Source: Geodermatophilus ruber (GTDB lineage Bacteria; Actinomycetota; Actinomycetes; Mycobacteriales; Geodermatophilaceae). Taken from it: a DNA stretch of 64,000 nt. This document shows, piece after piece, positions 7,734 to 16,182 of this stretch. Numbering within the stretch: the stretch's first letter is position 1; every line of letters starts with the position of its first letter. Made by a program: the position numbers and the translations under genes. Where the stretch lies: positions 186,001 to 250,000 of the forward strand of contig NZ_FOSW01000001.1 in NCBI RefSeq assembly GCF_900114385.1. Direction: 5' to 3'. The notes under the pieces are model-generated. The model saw only the letters and a list, made by a program, of their open reading frames with translations, did no database searches and was not told the DNA's origin.

Positions 7734-9461
7734 CTACAGCAGCGCCAGCTCGGCGGCGAGGTCGTCGAGGCCGAGCGAGCCCTGCGACAGCGCGGCCATG
7801 TGCCAGGCCTTGAGGTCGAAGCCGTCCCCGCGGGCCCGACGCGCCGCCTCCCGGCCGGCCAGCCAGGCCCGTTCCCCCAGCTTGTAGCTGATCGCCTGCC
7901 CCGGGATGCCGAGGTAGCGGACCAGCTCACTGTCGAGGAAGGCGAGCTCGGCGCCGGAGTGCTCGCCCAGGAAGGCGCGCGCCAGGTCCGGTGTCCACGG
8001 CCGGCCCCGGTGCCCGGCGAGCGCGCCCTCGGCGTCATCGGGGACGGGCAGTCCCAGGTGCACTCCGATGTCGATCACCACCCGGACCGCCCGCAGCTGC
8101 TGCGCGTCCAGGAAGCCCAGCCGCGTCGCGGGATCGGGGAAGTAGCCGAGCTCGTCCATCAGCCGCTCGGCGTAGAGGGCCCAGCCCTCGACGTTGGCCC
8201 CCACCGAGCCCAGCGAGGCCTGGTAGGTGGACAGCTGCCCCGAGACGTGGACCCACTGGGCCAGCTGCAGGTGATGGCCCGGGACGCCCTCGTGGTACCA
8301 GATCGAGACCAGGTCCCAGAGCGGGAAGCGGGTGCGCTCGAGCGTCGGCAGCCAGGTGCGACCCGGCCGGGAGAAGTCCTGCGCCGGCCGGGTGTAGTAC
8401 GGCGCGGCGGCGCTGCCGGGCGGGGCGATCATCGCCTCCACCCGGCGGACCGGCTCGGCGAGGTCGAAGTGCGTGCCGTCCAGCTCCGCGATCGCGTCGT
8501 CCATCATCGCCTGCAGCCGCGCGCGGATCGCCTCCACGCCCTCGACGGCCGGACCGTTGAGCGCCAGCCAGCGCATCGCCTCCATCGGCGTCGCGCCGAC
8601 CAGGACCTTCTCGGCCTCGGTGCGCTGCTCGGCGAGGATCCGCCGGTGCTCGGCCCAGCCCCAGGCGTAGGCCTCCTCCAGCCCATCGCCGGCGCCCAGG
8701 TCGGAGCCGGTCCAGCGGCGGGCGTGCAGCGCGTAGCGCTCCCGGCCGACGGCGTCCGGCGTCCCCTCCGTCCGCGGGCCGTAGTCCTCGCGGAGGAAGT
8801 CGCGCATCTCGGCCACCGCCTGGTCGGCGGCCCGGGCGGCGGCGTCGAGCTCCGGGCGCAGCGCGTCGGGACCGTTGGCCACGAACCCGCCGAAGTACGG
8901 CAGGAGCAGCCACTCCTCCAGCTGGGCCACGACGGTGCGCACCTGGCGCGGTGCGACGAGCAGACCCCGGCGGGCGCCCTCCTCCAGGGATGCGCGGTAG
9001 CCGCGGTAGGCCTCCGGGACACGGGCCATGCGGCGGCCGATGACCGCCCAGTCCTCCTCGGTCGCGGTGGGCATGAGGGAGAAGACCTGGCGGACCGAGT
9101 GCACCGGGCTGAACAGGTTGGACAGCGCCCGCAGCCCCTCGCCGGCCTCGTGGACCGCCAGCTCGGACTCCAGCCGCTCGCGCAGCAGCCGCGCGCAGCG
9201 CCGCTCGACCGGGTCCTCGGCCAGCGACGGGTCGGCGGCCAGCACCCGGTCCAGCTCGGCGAGGGTGTCGCGGACCAGCTGCGCCTCGGCCTCGAGCCCG
9301 GCGGGGCTGTAATCGGGCAGCCGGTCGTCACCGGGGCGGGCCCCCAGCGAGGTGGCGACGATCGGGTCGAGCTCGCAGACCGCGTCGACGTACCGGTCGG
9401 CCACCTGGCGGGGGGTGCCGGGCTGGGCGGAGCGACCCGACGTGCGCGCCGGCCCCGTCAC
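7734..9461 (-). CDS. DUF885 family metallopeptidase-like protein
   Basis: A 575-residue cytoplasmic protein whose GTG start overlaps the nitrobindin stop by 4 nt. The C-terminal half has IWYHEGVPGHHLQLA, with HEGVPGHH at about 390-397, the HExxxHH-type zinc-site signature of DUF885. Downstream are EGWALYAERLMDELGYF and PGQAISYKLG, also family blocks. DUF885 proteins resemble M3/M32 peptidases and are predicted zinc carboxypeptidases; most are uncharacterised. It is last in the four-gene run epimerase - small membrane ORF - nitrobindin - DUF885. No signal peptide is seen, unlike some family members that are secreted. Confidence 0.88.
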   Translation of the reverse strand: MTGPARTSGRSAQPGTPRQVADRYVDAVCELDPIVATSLGARPGDDRLPDYSPAGLEAEAQLVRDTLAELDRVLAADPSLAEDPVERRCARLLRERLESELAVHEAGEGLRALSNLFSPVHSVRQVFSLMPTATEEDWAVIGRRMARVPEAYRGYRASLEEGARRGLLVAPRQVRTVVAQLEEWLLLPYFGGFVANGPDALRPELDAAARAADQAVAEMRDFLREDYGPRTEGTPDAVGRERYALHARRWTGSDLGAGDGLEEAYAWGWAEHRRILAEQRTEAEKVLVGATPMEAMRWLALNGPAVEGVEAIRARLQAMMDDAIAELDGTHFDLAEPVRRVEAMIAPPGSAAAPYYTRPAQDFSRPGRTWLPTLERTRFPLWDLVSIWYHEGVPGHHLQLAQWVHVSGQLSTYQASLGSVGANVEGWALYAERLMDELGYFPDPATRLGFLDAQQLRAVRVVIDIGVHLGLPVPDDAEGALAGHRGRPWTPDLARAFLGEHSGAELAFLDSELVRYLGIPGQAISYKLGERAWLAGREAARRARGDGFDLKAWHMAALSQGSLGLDDLAAELALL

Positions 9462-9991
9462 CGGAGGCGCTCCAGACGGGCGGACATGGTCGGGCGGAGC
9501 TGCTCGTCGGCCCCGGCGCGGTCGATGGCGTACATGAGCGCCCCCTCGACGATGCCGTACAGCCGGACCGCCCGCGTCACGTCGGGCGCGTCCGGCGTGC
9601 GGGCCAGGACGTCGGTGGCCAGCTCCCAGCTGGTCGTCGTCCGGGCGGAGCCGACGTAGAGCTCGACCAGGCCCTCGGGGCTGGCCACCAGCAGCTCCAC
9701 GTCGTCCTGGCCGCGGGGCCGCCAGAACCCGGACTCCCGGACGGCCGGGCCGACGACCTTCCCGTCGTCGGTCAGCCGCCAGGTGCGCGACTCGTAGGCG
9801 AGGAACGCGCGGCCGTCGTGGCTGAACCGCATCCACTGGCCGAACCGGTGGTCCCCCTCGGCGCCGGCGGCCTGCCCCTCCCCGTGCCACTCCCCCAGCA
9901 GCGGGAGGACGGCGAGCAGCTCCTCGGAGACCTCCGGGCCCGAGCGGACGTCGACGGTGTCCGGGACCGGCAGCTCGGTGGCCTCGCTCAT
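9458..9991 (-). CDS. Nitrobindin-like heme-binding beta-barrel protein
   Basis: A 177-residue protein of the fatty-acid-binding-protein-like nitrobindin family (THAP4 C-terminal domain, Rv0813c in M. tuberculosis). LLGEWHGEGQA (about 30-40) is the hallmark GxWxGxG strand; FLAYESRTWR, ESGFWRP and VELLVASPEGLVELYVG follow the barrel pattern. Nitrobindins bind ferric heme and isomerise peroxynitrite to nitrate (family knowledge). The start ATG at 9991 overlaps the end of a small membrane ORF (ATGA) and follows AAGGGGG. The proximal heme histidine was not pinned down. Confidence 0.85.
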   Translation of the reverse strand: MSEATELPVPDTVDVRSGPEVSEELLAVLPLLGEWHGEGQAAGAEGDHRFGQWMRFSHDGRAFLAYESRTWRLTDDGKVVGPAVRESGFWRPRGQDDVELLVASPEGLVELYVGSARTTTSWELATDVLARTPDAPDVTRAVRLYGIVEGALMYAIDRAGADEQLRPTMSARLERLR

Positions 9992-10092
9992 CGGCGGGCC
10001 CCCTTCGGACGGCGGGAGAGCCGGCGGGCGCCGAGGCCGCAGCTGAGCGCGGCGAGCGACGCCAGGGCGACGAGGACCCAGGCAGCGACCAT
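9988..10092 (-). CDS. Possible 34-residue single-pass membrane protein
   Basis: A small ORF starting MVAAWVLVALASLAALSC, one clear hydrophobic helix, then GLGARRLSRRPKGARR, an Arg/Lys-rich cytoplasmic tail following the positive-inside rule. GGTGGA lies just upstream of the ATG, and the stop overlaps the nitrobindin start by 4 nt, which suggests translation coupling. No homologue is recognised. It could be a real micro-protein or only a coupling leader for nitrobindin. Confidence 0.42.
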   Translation of the reverse strand: MVAAWVLVALASLAALSCGLGARRLSRRPKGARR

Positions 10093-10127
10093 GCCGTCCA
10101 CCGTAGGGCCCCGGCGGGCCCGGAACC

Positions 10128-11057
10128 TCAGGCGGGAGCCGGCACCGCACCCGCCGTCGCCGCCATGACGTGCGCCCACGGGGTCGCGGTCAGCCCGAAG
10201 GTGGCCGTGGTGGCGGTCGCGTCGACGACGAACTCCTGGTCGAACTGGTGCCGGACGTCGACCACCTCCCGCATCATCGGGGAGACCAGCCCGAGCCCGC
10301 GCAGCAGCGCCCACGGCAGGCCGCTCACCGGCACCGGCGGCACGCCGAGCGCGCCGGCGAGGTCCCCGATCGCCTGCCGTTGGGAGCGGGGTGCGGCGCT
10401 GGGCACGTGCCAGGCGCGACCGAGGGCCCGCTCGTCGGTGCCGAGGGTGGCCAGGACGGCGGCCACGTCGGGCAGGTACGCCCAGCTGCGGGGGGCGTCG
10501 GGGTCCCCGACCACCCACGCCCGCCGGCCGCGGCGCAGGGCGGGCAGCTGGCGGACCAGGTGCGAGTGCTGGGCCGGCACCTGCGGGCCGACGAAGTCCG
10601 CGGCGCGCGCCTCGGCCACCCGGACCCGCCCGGCCTGGTGCGCGGCCAGCGCCTCCCGCCACATCCCGATCCGCACCCGCCCCTTGACGTCGGTGGCGGC
10701 CAGCGGGTCCTCCGGGCTCATCGGCCCGCTCGGCCGGCCGTAGACGTAGAGGTTGGACATCGTCACCAGCACCGCGCCGGTGCGCTCGGCGGCCGCGAGC
10801 AGGGCCGCGGCGACGGGCGGCCAGTCGGTGGCCCAGCGGTGGTAGGCGGGGTTGACCGCGTTGTACAGGGCGGTCGCGCCGCGGGCGGCGCTCGCCACCG
10901 CGTCGGCGTCGGCCGCGTCCACCCGGCGGTGCTCGATCGCCTCGGTGGACGCGCCGCCGCTGCGGGAGAGCACCCGGACCCGGTGCCCCCGTTCGGCGAG
11001 CAGCTGCGCCGTCGTCGCCCCGACCGCGCCCTTGCCCACGATCACGTGCAGTGCCAT
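10128..11057 (-). CDS. NAD(P)-binding epimerase/reductase-like protein
   Basis: A 309-residue extended SDR/NmrA-type protein. The N-terminus MALHVIVGKGAVGATTAQLL carries a variant of the Rossmann GxGxxG loop, followed by a basic VRVLSRSGG typical of NADP-binding members. NLYVYGRPSGPM (about 117-128) supplies the YxxxG stretch typical of NAD-dependent epimerases. The substrate is unknown. It starts at 11057 opposite the TetR gene; the two share a 121-bp spacer with two identical palindromes, so it is the likely TetR target. It leads the run to the small ORF, nitrobindin and DUF885. Confidence 0.8.
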   Translation of the reverse strand: MALHVIVGKGAVGATTAQLLAERGHRVRVLSRSGGASTEAIEHRRVDAADADAVASAARGATALYNAVNPAYHRWATDWPPVAAALLAAAERTGAVLVTMSNLYVYGRPSGPMSPEDPLAATDVKGRVRIGMWREALAAHQAGRVRVAEARAADFVGPQVPAQHSHLVRQLPALRRGRRAWVVGDPDAPRSWAYLPDVAAVLATLGTDERALGRAWHVPSAAPRSQRQAIGDLAGALGVPPVPVSGLPWALLRGLGLVSPMMREVVDVRHQFDQEFVVDATATTATFGLTATPWAHVMAATAGAVPAPA

Positions 11058-11080
11058 GTCCGTTCCTCCGATCTCGATGT

Positions 11081-11148
11081 GAGAGCAGTGCTCTCTGTCG
11101 AGATCAACAGTCGCAGTCCTGCTCAACCCTGTCAAGAGCAGTGCTCAC
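11081..11148. promoter_or_regulatory. Two TetR-type operators in a divergent promoter
   Basis: GAGAGCAGTGCTCTC (11081-11095, perfect palindrome) and AAGAGCAGTGCTCAC (11134-11148) share the core GAGCAGTGCTC. The centres are 53 bp apart, about five helical turns, so bound dimers would lie on the same face. They sit between the epimerase start (11057) and the tetR start (11179), which fits autoregulation and repression of the divergent operon. Confidence 0.75.
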
Positions 11149-11178
11149 ACTTGCGTGCGGTGATCTCTCAACGGCAGG

Positions 11179-11868
11179 ATGGCGGTCGTGCCCCCTACCG
11201 CCCGCGAGCGCGTCCGCGCCGAGCTGACCGCCGAGATCACCGCCGCCGCCCGCCGGCAGCTGGCCGAGGTCGGGGCCGCCGCCCTCTCCCTGCGGGCGGT
11301 CGCCCGGGAGCTGGGCATGGCCTCCTCGGCGCTCTACCGCTACTTCCCCAGTCGTGACGACCTGCTGACCCGGCTGATCATCGACGGCTACGACGCCCTG
11401 GGTGCCGCCGCGGAGGCCGCCGACGACCCGGCCGCGCCGCCGCGGGAGCGGTGGCTGGCCGTCTGCCGCGCCGTGCGCGCCTGGGCCCGGGAGCACCCGC
11501 ACGAGTACGCGCTGCTCTACGGCTCACCGGTGCCGGGCTATGCCGCCCCCCGCGACACGGTTCCGGCCGCCTCCCGGGTGGGTGTGGCGCTCGGCCGGGT
11601 GCTCGGGGACGCCGCCCGCGCCGGCGCCCTGCCGGATACCGACGGTGAGCGCGACCCCGGCCTGGTGAGCGAGGAGGCGGTGGCCGTCCTCGGGGGCGAG
11701 CACCCCGCGCTCGACGAGGCGGTCCGGGTGCGCGCCCTGCTGGCCTGGAGCGCGCTCTACGGCACCCTCAGCTTCGAGCTCTTCGGCCACTTCGCCGGGT
11801 CGGTCCAGGACGCCGACCGCTATTTCGACCGCGCGATGGGCGAGCTGGCCGGCCTCATCGGGCTGTAG
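11179..11868 (+). CDS. TetR-family regulator with WHG-type C-terminal domain
   Basis: A 229-residue repressor. Residues 8-60 are the TetR DNA-binding domain, with LSLRAVARELGMASSALYRYF as the recognition region (split as LSLRAVARELGMA and SSALYRYF). The ligand domain contains WAREHPHEYALLYGSPVPGY, typical of the WHG subclass. The ligand is unknown. It is divergent from the epimerase-nitrobindin operon and preceded by two copies of a palindrome. A second start, GTG 11188, is close by and cannot be excluded. Confidence 0.9.
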   Translation: MAVVPPTARERVRAELTAEITAAARRQLAEVGAAALSLRAVARELGMASSALYRYFPSRDDLLTRLIIDGYDALGAAAEAADDPAAPPRERWLAVCRAVRAWAREHPHEYALLYGSPVPGYAAPRDTVPAASRVGVALGRVLGDAARAGALPDTDGERDPGLVSEEAVAVLGGEHPALDEAVRVRALLAWSALYGTLSFELFGHFAGSVQDADRYFDRAMGELAGLIGL

Positions 11869-11894
11869 CCGCCCGGAAGCGACGGGTTCCTCCT

Positions 11895-11926
11895 CGTCAT
11901 CCGGTATCACCGTCATCCGGCATCAC
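11895..11926. repeat. Two tandem 16-bp direct repeats upstream of the aldehyde dehydrogenase
   Basis: CGTCATCCGGTATCAC (11895-11910) is followed at once by CGTCATCCGGCATCAC (11911-11926), one mismatch. They lie between tetR and the aldehyde dehydrogenase gene, 135 bp before its start. They may be an activator site or simple drift. The rest of this 192-bp gap holds nothing else I can name apart from the GGAGG site before 12061. Confidence 0.45.
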
Positions 11927-12060
11927 CGAGCGTCCGGGCGAGTGGCATGGTCGTTCTCGACCCCGGCGGGCTCCGGCGCCGACCCGGCAGCCGTGATCAC
12001 GGCCCGGCCCGCGCCTGACGGCGGATCTCGACACCCGACACTCGATCTGGAGGACACGAC

Positions 12061-13521
12061 GTGGCATTGCTCGACGACGGTGCATGGCAGGGCAAGGTCT
12101 GGACGGGGGCCTGGACCGACGGGTCCGGCGGCACCTACGACGCGGTGGAGCCGGCGACCGGCGACGTGCTCGCCCCCGTCGGCAAGGCGACCCCGGAGGA
12201 CGTGCACACCGCCGTCGAGCGGGCGGTGGCCGCGCAGCGGGCGTGGGCGGCGCTGCCGTTCGAGGAGCGGGCCCGGGTGCTGCGCCGGGCCGGTGAGGTG
12301 CTGGAGGCCAACGCCGAGGAGATCAAGGGCTGGCTGGCGCGGGAGTCCGGGGCGATCCAGCCCTTCGGCGACTTCCAGGTGCACACGTCGGCGGCCGAGT
12401 GCTACGAGGCCTCCGCGCTGCCGTCGCACCCGTACGGCGAGCTGCTGCGCAGCGGGTCGCCGCGGCTGTCCTTCGCCCGGCGGGTGCCGGCCGGGGTGGT
12501 CGGGGTGATCGCGCCGTTCAACGTGCCGACCATCCTGGCCATCCGGGCGGTGGCCCCGGCGCTGGCGCTGGGCAACGCGGTCATCCTCAAGCCCGACCCG
12601 CGCACGGCGATCTCCGGCGGGGCGATGTTCGCCCGCGTGTTCGAGGAGGCCGGGCTGCCGGCCGGGGTGCTGCAGGTGCTGCCCGGCGGCGCCGACGTCG
12701 GCGAGGCGCTGGTCGTGGAGCCGGCGGTGCGGATCATCGCCTTCACCGGCTCCACCCGGGCCGGCCGCGCGGTGGGCGCCCTGGCCGGGCAGCACCTCAA
12801 GCGGGCGCACCTGGAGCTGGGCGGCAACTCGGCGCTGATCGTGCTGCCCGACGTCGACGTGGCCGCCGCCGCCTCGGTCGGGGCGTGGGGCACCTTCTCC
12901 CACTCCGGGCAGATCTGCATGGCCACCAGCCGGCACCTGGTGCACGCCGACATCGCCGAGGAGTACACCGCGGTGCTCACCGAGAAGGTGGCCAAGCTGC
13001 CGGTCGGCGACCCGTTCCGGGAGCAGGTCGCGCTCGGCCCGCTGATCGACGCCGGGCAGCGCGACCGGGTGCACGGCCTGGTCACCGCCAGCGTCGAGGG
13101 CGGGGCCACGGTGCGCACCGGCGGCACCTTCGAGGGGCTGTTCTACCGGCCCACCGTGCTCGGCGACGTCCCGGTCGCCGCCCCGGCCTACACCGAGGAG
13201 ATCTTCGGCCCGGTCGCCCCGGTCACCCCGTTCAGCAGCCTCGACGAGGTCGCCGCGCTGGCCGCCGGCACCGAGTACGGGCTGAGCCTGGGCATCCTCA
13301 CCCGCGACGTGTACGCCGGGCTGCAGCTGGCCGAGCGCATCCCCTCCGGGCTGGTGCACATCAACGACCAGACGGTCAACGACGAGGCGGTGGCCCCCTT
13401 CGGCGGCGTCGGCGCCTCGGGCACCGGCTCCCGGCACGGCGGCCCGCAGGCCAACATCGAGGCGTTCACCGAGACCCAGTGGGTCACCCTCCGCGGCGAC
13501 CTGCCCGCCTACCCCTTCTGA
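12061..13521 (+). CDS. Benzaldehyde dehydrogenase-type NAD(P)+ aldehyde dehydrogenase
   Basis: A 486-residue aldehyde dehydrogenase oxidising an aldehyde to the acid in the cytoplasm. Visible landmarks are PFNVPTILAIRAVAPALALG, AFTGSTRAGRAVG (nucleotide site), LELGGNSALIVLPDVD (general base Glu), SHSGQICMAT with catalytic Cys about 286, and EEIFGPVAPVTPF. The overall sequence, including the N-terminus with WTGAW and the VAPFGGVGASGTGSRHGGP end, resembles actinobacterial benzaldehyde dehydrogenases. Substrate preference is inferred from family resemblance only. The start GTG has GGAGG 6 nt upstream, and a strong hairpin follows the stop. Confidence 0.9.
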   Translation: MALLDDGAWQGKVWTGAWTDGSGGTYDAVEPATGDVLAPVGKATPEDVHTAVERAVAAQRAWAALPFEERARVLRRAGEVLEANAEEIKGWLARESGAIQPFGDFQVHTSAAECYEASALPSHPYGELLRSGSPRLSFARRVPAGVVGVIAPFNVPTILAIRAVAPALALGNAVILKPDPRTAISGGAMFARVFEEAGLPAGVLQVLPGGADVGEALVVEPAVRIIAFTGSTRAGRAVGALAGQHLKRAHLELGGNSALIVLPDVDVAAAASVGAWGTFSHSGQICMATSRHLVHADIAEEYTAVLTEKVAKLPVGDPFREQVALGPLIDAGQRDRVHGLVTASVEGGATVRTGGTFEGLFYRPTVLGDVPVAAPAYTEEIFGPVAPVTPFSSLDEVAALAAGTEYGLSLGILTRDVYAGLQLAERIPSGLVHINDQTVNDEAVAPFGGVGASGTGSRHGGPQANIEAFTETQWVTLRGDLPAYPF

Positions 13522-13539
13522 CCGACCGACGCAGGACCA

Positions 13540-13583
13540 GGGGCCCCCGGACGGTGTTCACGACAACCGTCCGGGAGGTCCCC
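13540..13583 (+). terminator. Strong hairpin after the aldehyde dehydrogenase
   Basis: Left arm 13540-13555 (GGGGCCCCCGGACGGT) and right arm 13566-13583 (ACCGTCCGGGAGGTCCCC) pair around a 10-nt loop, with a small bulge. There is no clear U-tract, as is common for actinobacterial terminators. Confidence 0.7.
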
Positions 13584-13753
13584 TGTTCGGCGGGGTCGAC
13601 TATCACGGCGTCCTGAGCTGCGACAACGCCCGGATCGGGGGGATTCCAGAGTCCTTCGGCCCTACGTGAGGCTGGCGCTCATTCGACGGGCCACCGTCGC
13701 GGACGCCGACGTCCGCGGCGGGGGGGACGGTGCCCACGAACCGAGGAGTGCCG

Positions 13754-14836
13754 ATGCACGTCCGCAGTGCCCGACTCGTCCTGGTCGCCACCGCCGTGGC
13801 CGCCACGACCCTCTCCCTGGCCGGCCCGGCCCTCGCCGACGACGGCGACCGGGGCAGGGGGAAACCCGGCTTCAGCATCCAGGAGGCCGTCGACAAGGCC
13901 CGCCCCGGTGACACCATCCACATCCCGTCCGGCACCTACGACGAGAGCGTCGTCATCTCCACCGACGGCATCACGCTGCGGGGCCGCAACGTGGTGATCG
14001 AGCCGCGCACCGCCGACCCCACGCCGTGCGACGAGGCGCCCCGCGTCTCCGGGATCTGCATCACCGACGAGGTCCTCTTCCCCACCGACCCCGAGGGTGA
14101 GGTCGAGGTGGTCGACGCCGTGAGGAACGTGACCATCCGCGGCATCACGGTCACCGGCGCCACGGGCGACGGGCTGGTCGGCCTCGGCACGGAGAACCTC
14201 GACGTCCGGGACAGCGCGTTCAAGGACAACGGCGGCTACGGCGCGGCCAGCTTCGTCGGCAAGGGCACGACCTTCGAGAACAACACCGCCAAGGGCAACC
14301 ACGAGGCCGGCTTCTACGTCGGTGACAGCCCGGACTCGGGCGCAGAGGTCAAGGGCAACTACTCCGCGGACAACGAGCTCGGCTTCTTCTTCCGCAGCGC
14401 GAGCGACGGGGAGGCGCGCCGCAACGTCGCCGAGGGCAACTGCTTCGGCGTGCTCGTGCTCGCCGACGCGCCCGGCCCCGCCGCCGACTGGGAGATCCGG
14501 GACAACAAGGTCCGCAACAACAGCAAGGTCTGCGCCGACCCCTCGGGCAGCGGCGGGTTCCTGAGCGGGGCCGGAATCCTGCTGCTCGGCGCCACGGACT
14601 TCGAGGTCCGCGACAACACGGTGACCGGCAACGTCTCGAAGAGCGAAGGTCCGAGCCTGGCCGAGGGCGGGATCGTCGTGAGGACCGGTTTCGGCGGGAC
14701 AGCGCCCACCGGCACGATCGGGGACAACCGCGTCCGCGACAACGCGCCGGCCGACCTGGTGTGGGACGAGAGCGGGGACGTCGAGTTCGACGACAACCGC
14801 TGCCGGACCTCCCTCCCGGACGGTCTCTGCGACTGA
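13754..14836 (+). CDS. Secreted right-handed parallel beta-helix protein
   Basis: A 360-residue exported protein. The ATG at 13754 follows GAGGAG by 7 nt and begins a Sec signal peptide ending near SLAGPALADDG. The mature part opens with FSIQEAVDKARPGDTIHIPS and continues with repeated short beta-helix turns (NVTIRGITVTGATGDGLVG, FKDNGGYGAASF, NTAKGNHEAGFYV, DNTVTGN), the NosD/pectate-lyase-like fold. Such proteins bind or cleave polysaccharides, but no catalytic set was recognised, so a surface or binding role is equally possible. Cysteines near the C-terminus (CRTSLPDGLCD) probably form a disulfide. Confidence 0.85.
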   Translation: MHVRSARLVLVATAVAATTLSLAGPALADDGDRGRGKPGFSIQEAVDKARPGDTIHIPSGTYDESVVISTDGITLRGRNVVIEPRTADPTPCDEAPRVSGICITDEVLFPTDPEGEVEVVDAVRNVTIRGITVTGATGDGLVGLGTENLDVRDSAFKDNGGYGAASFVGKGTTFENNTAKGNHEAGFYVGDSPDSGAEVKGNYSADNELGFFFRSASDGEARRNVAEGNCFGVLVLADAPGPAADWEIRDNKVRNNSKVCADPSGSGGFLSGAGILLLGATDFEVRDNTVTGNVSKSEGPSLAEGGIVVRTGFGGTAPTGTIGDNRVRDNAPADLVWDESGDVEFDDNRCRTSLPDGLCD

Positions 14837-14962
14837 CGGCGCACCGCCGCGACGGCGCCCGCTCCGGCTCCGGGCCGGGGCGGGCGTCGCCGTGTCCGGG
14901 CCGGCGCCCGGCCGGAACAGCACGGCGCCCGCCCCGGCAGGAACCGGGACGGGCGCCGCTGC

Positions 14963-15006
14963 GCGGGCCCCGTCCCGGGGCCCGCCCTGAGCGTGCGAAG
15001 GGCGGG
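14963..15006 (-). terminator. Double hairpin after DUF1416, one with the GAGCGTGCGA loop
   Basis: Two stems follow the DUF1416 stop: CCCGCCCT/AGGGCGGG (14981-14988/14999-15006) enclosing the 10-nt loop GAGCGTGCGA, and GCGGGCCCCG/CGGGGCCCGC (14963-14972/14976-14985). They overlap by five bases, so only one can form at a time. The same loop sequence recurs after coxM (36951-36960). Confidence 0.65.
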
Positions 15007-15019
15007 GAGGCCGGGGCCC

Positions 15020-15313
15020 TTACCCGATCGCGACCGTGGTCTCGTTGAGGCCGACGTCGGCGGTGAGCACGCGCTCGCCCTTGCCGATCGGCGCCAGCGA
15101 GCGCAGCTTCCACTGCCCGGGGGCGGCGAAGAACCGGAACTCCCCCTCGGGACTGGTGACGACCTCGGCGGTGAACTCGTCGGTCTCGTCCAGCAGCCGC
15201 ACGTAGGCACCGGCCACCGGGGCACCGTCGTGCCAGACCGAACCCTGGATGACCGTCTGGGTGGTCAGGTCGATGCCCGCGAGGTCACCGCCCTGCTTCG
15301 GGGCTCCGCACAT
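15020..15313 (-). CDS. DUF1416 protein (SseC-like)
   Basis: A 97-residue protein matching DUF1416, called SseC in mycobacteria, where it always accompanies the thiosulfate sulfurtransferase CysA/SseA. It begins MCGAPKQGGDLAGIDL and contains GSVWHDGAPVAGAYVRLLD, a transthyretin-like or carboxypeptidase-regulatory-like beta fold. Its role is thought to lie in sulfur transfer or thiosulfate metabolism, but the mechanism is unknown. It starts 6 nt after the rhodanese stop, so the two are co-translated. Two hairpins follow. Confidence 0.9.
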   Translation of the reverse strand: MCGAPKQGGDLAGIDLTTQTVIQGSVWHDGAPVAGAYVRLLDETDEFTAEVVTSPEGEFRFFAAPGQWKLRSLAPIGKGERVLTADVGLNETTVAIG

Positions 15314-15319
15314 GTCAGC

Positions 15320-16147
15320 TCACTTCTCGATCGGGACGCCGACGAGCGAGCCGTACTCGACCCAGCTGCCGTCGTAGTTCTTCACGTCGGACTTGCCGAG
15401 CAGCTCGCGCAGCACGAACCAGGTGTGGCTCGAGCGCTCGCCGATGCGGCAGTAGGCGATGGTCGCCTTGCTGTCGTCGTAGCCCTGCTCGTCGTAGAGC
15501 GCGGCGAGCTGCTCGTCGCTCTTGAAGGTGCCGTCCTCGTTGGCCGCCTTGCTCCACGGGATGTTGATCGCGGTCGGGACGTGCCCGCCCTTCTGCGCCA
15601 TCTCCTGCGGCAGGTGCGCCGGGGCGAGGATCTTGCCGGAGAACTCGTCGGGCGAGCGGACGTCGACGATGTTCTTGTTGCCGATCGAGGCCACGACCTC
15701 GTCGCGGAAGGCGCGGATCGACAGGTCCGGGTCGCTGGCCCGGTACTGCGTGGTCGGACGCTCGACGACGTCCTTCGACAGCGGGCGCCCGTCGAGCTCC
15801 CACTTCTTGCGGCCGCCGTCGATGAGCTTGACGTCCTGGTGGCCGTAGAGCTTGAAGTACCAGTACGCGTAGGCGGCGAACCAGTTGTTGTTGCCGCCGT
15901 AGAGGATCACGGTGTCGTCGTTGCTGATCCCGCGGGAGGACAGCAGCGCCTCGAAGCCGGCCTTGTCGACGAAGTCGCGGCGCAGCGGGTCCTGCAGATC
16001 CTTCTTCCAGTCCAGCTTGACGGCACCCTCGAGGTGGCCGCCGTCGTAGGCGGTGGTGTCCTCGTCGACCTCGACGAAGACGAGGCCGGGCCGGGCGAGA
16101 TTCTCCTGCGCCCAGTCAGCGGTGACGAGCACGTCGGTGCGGCTCAT
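15320..16147 (-). CDS. sseA: Thiosulfate sulfurtransferase (rhodanese, SseA/CysA type)
   Basis: A 275-residue tandem rhodanese: an inactive N-terminal domain (VTADWAQENL...GGHLEGAVKLDW) and a catalytic C-terminal one with YCRIGERSSHTW, active-site Cys about 233. It transfers sulfane sulfur from thiosulfate to an acceptor. The CRIGERSSHT loop is the form typical of actinobacterial CysA/SseA. It lies between DUF4395 upstream and DUF1416 downstream in the operon controlled by the sulfur leader peptide at 16675-16749. Confidence 0.95.
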   Translation of the reverse strand: MSRTDVLVTADWAQENLARPGLVFVEVDEDTTAYDGGHLEGAVKLDWKKDLQDPLRRDFVDKAGFEALLSSRGISNDDTVILYGGNNNWFAAYAYWYFKLYGHQDVKLIDGGRKKWELDGRPLSKDVVERPTTQYRASDPDLSIRAFRDEVVASIGNKNIVDVRSPDEFSGKILAPAHLPQEMAQKGGHVPTAINIPWSKAANEDGTFKSDEQLAALYDEQGYDDSKATIAYCRIGERSSHTWFVLRELLGKSDVKNYDGSWVEYGSLVGVPIEK

Positions 16148-16182
16148 GGGGGTGTTCCTCCCTGTGGTGGTCGGTGTGCGGA

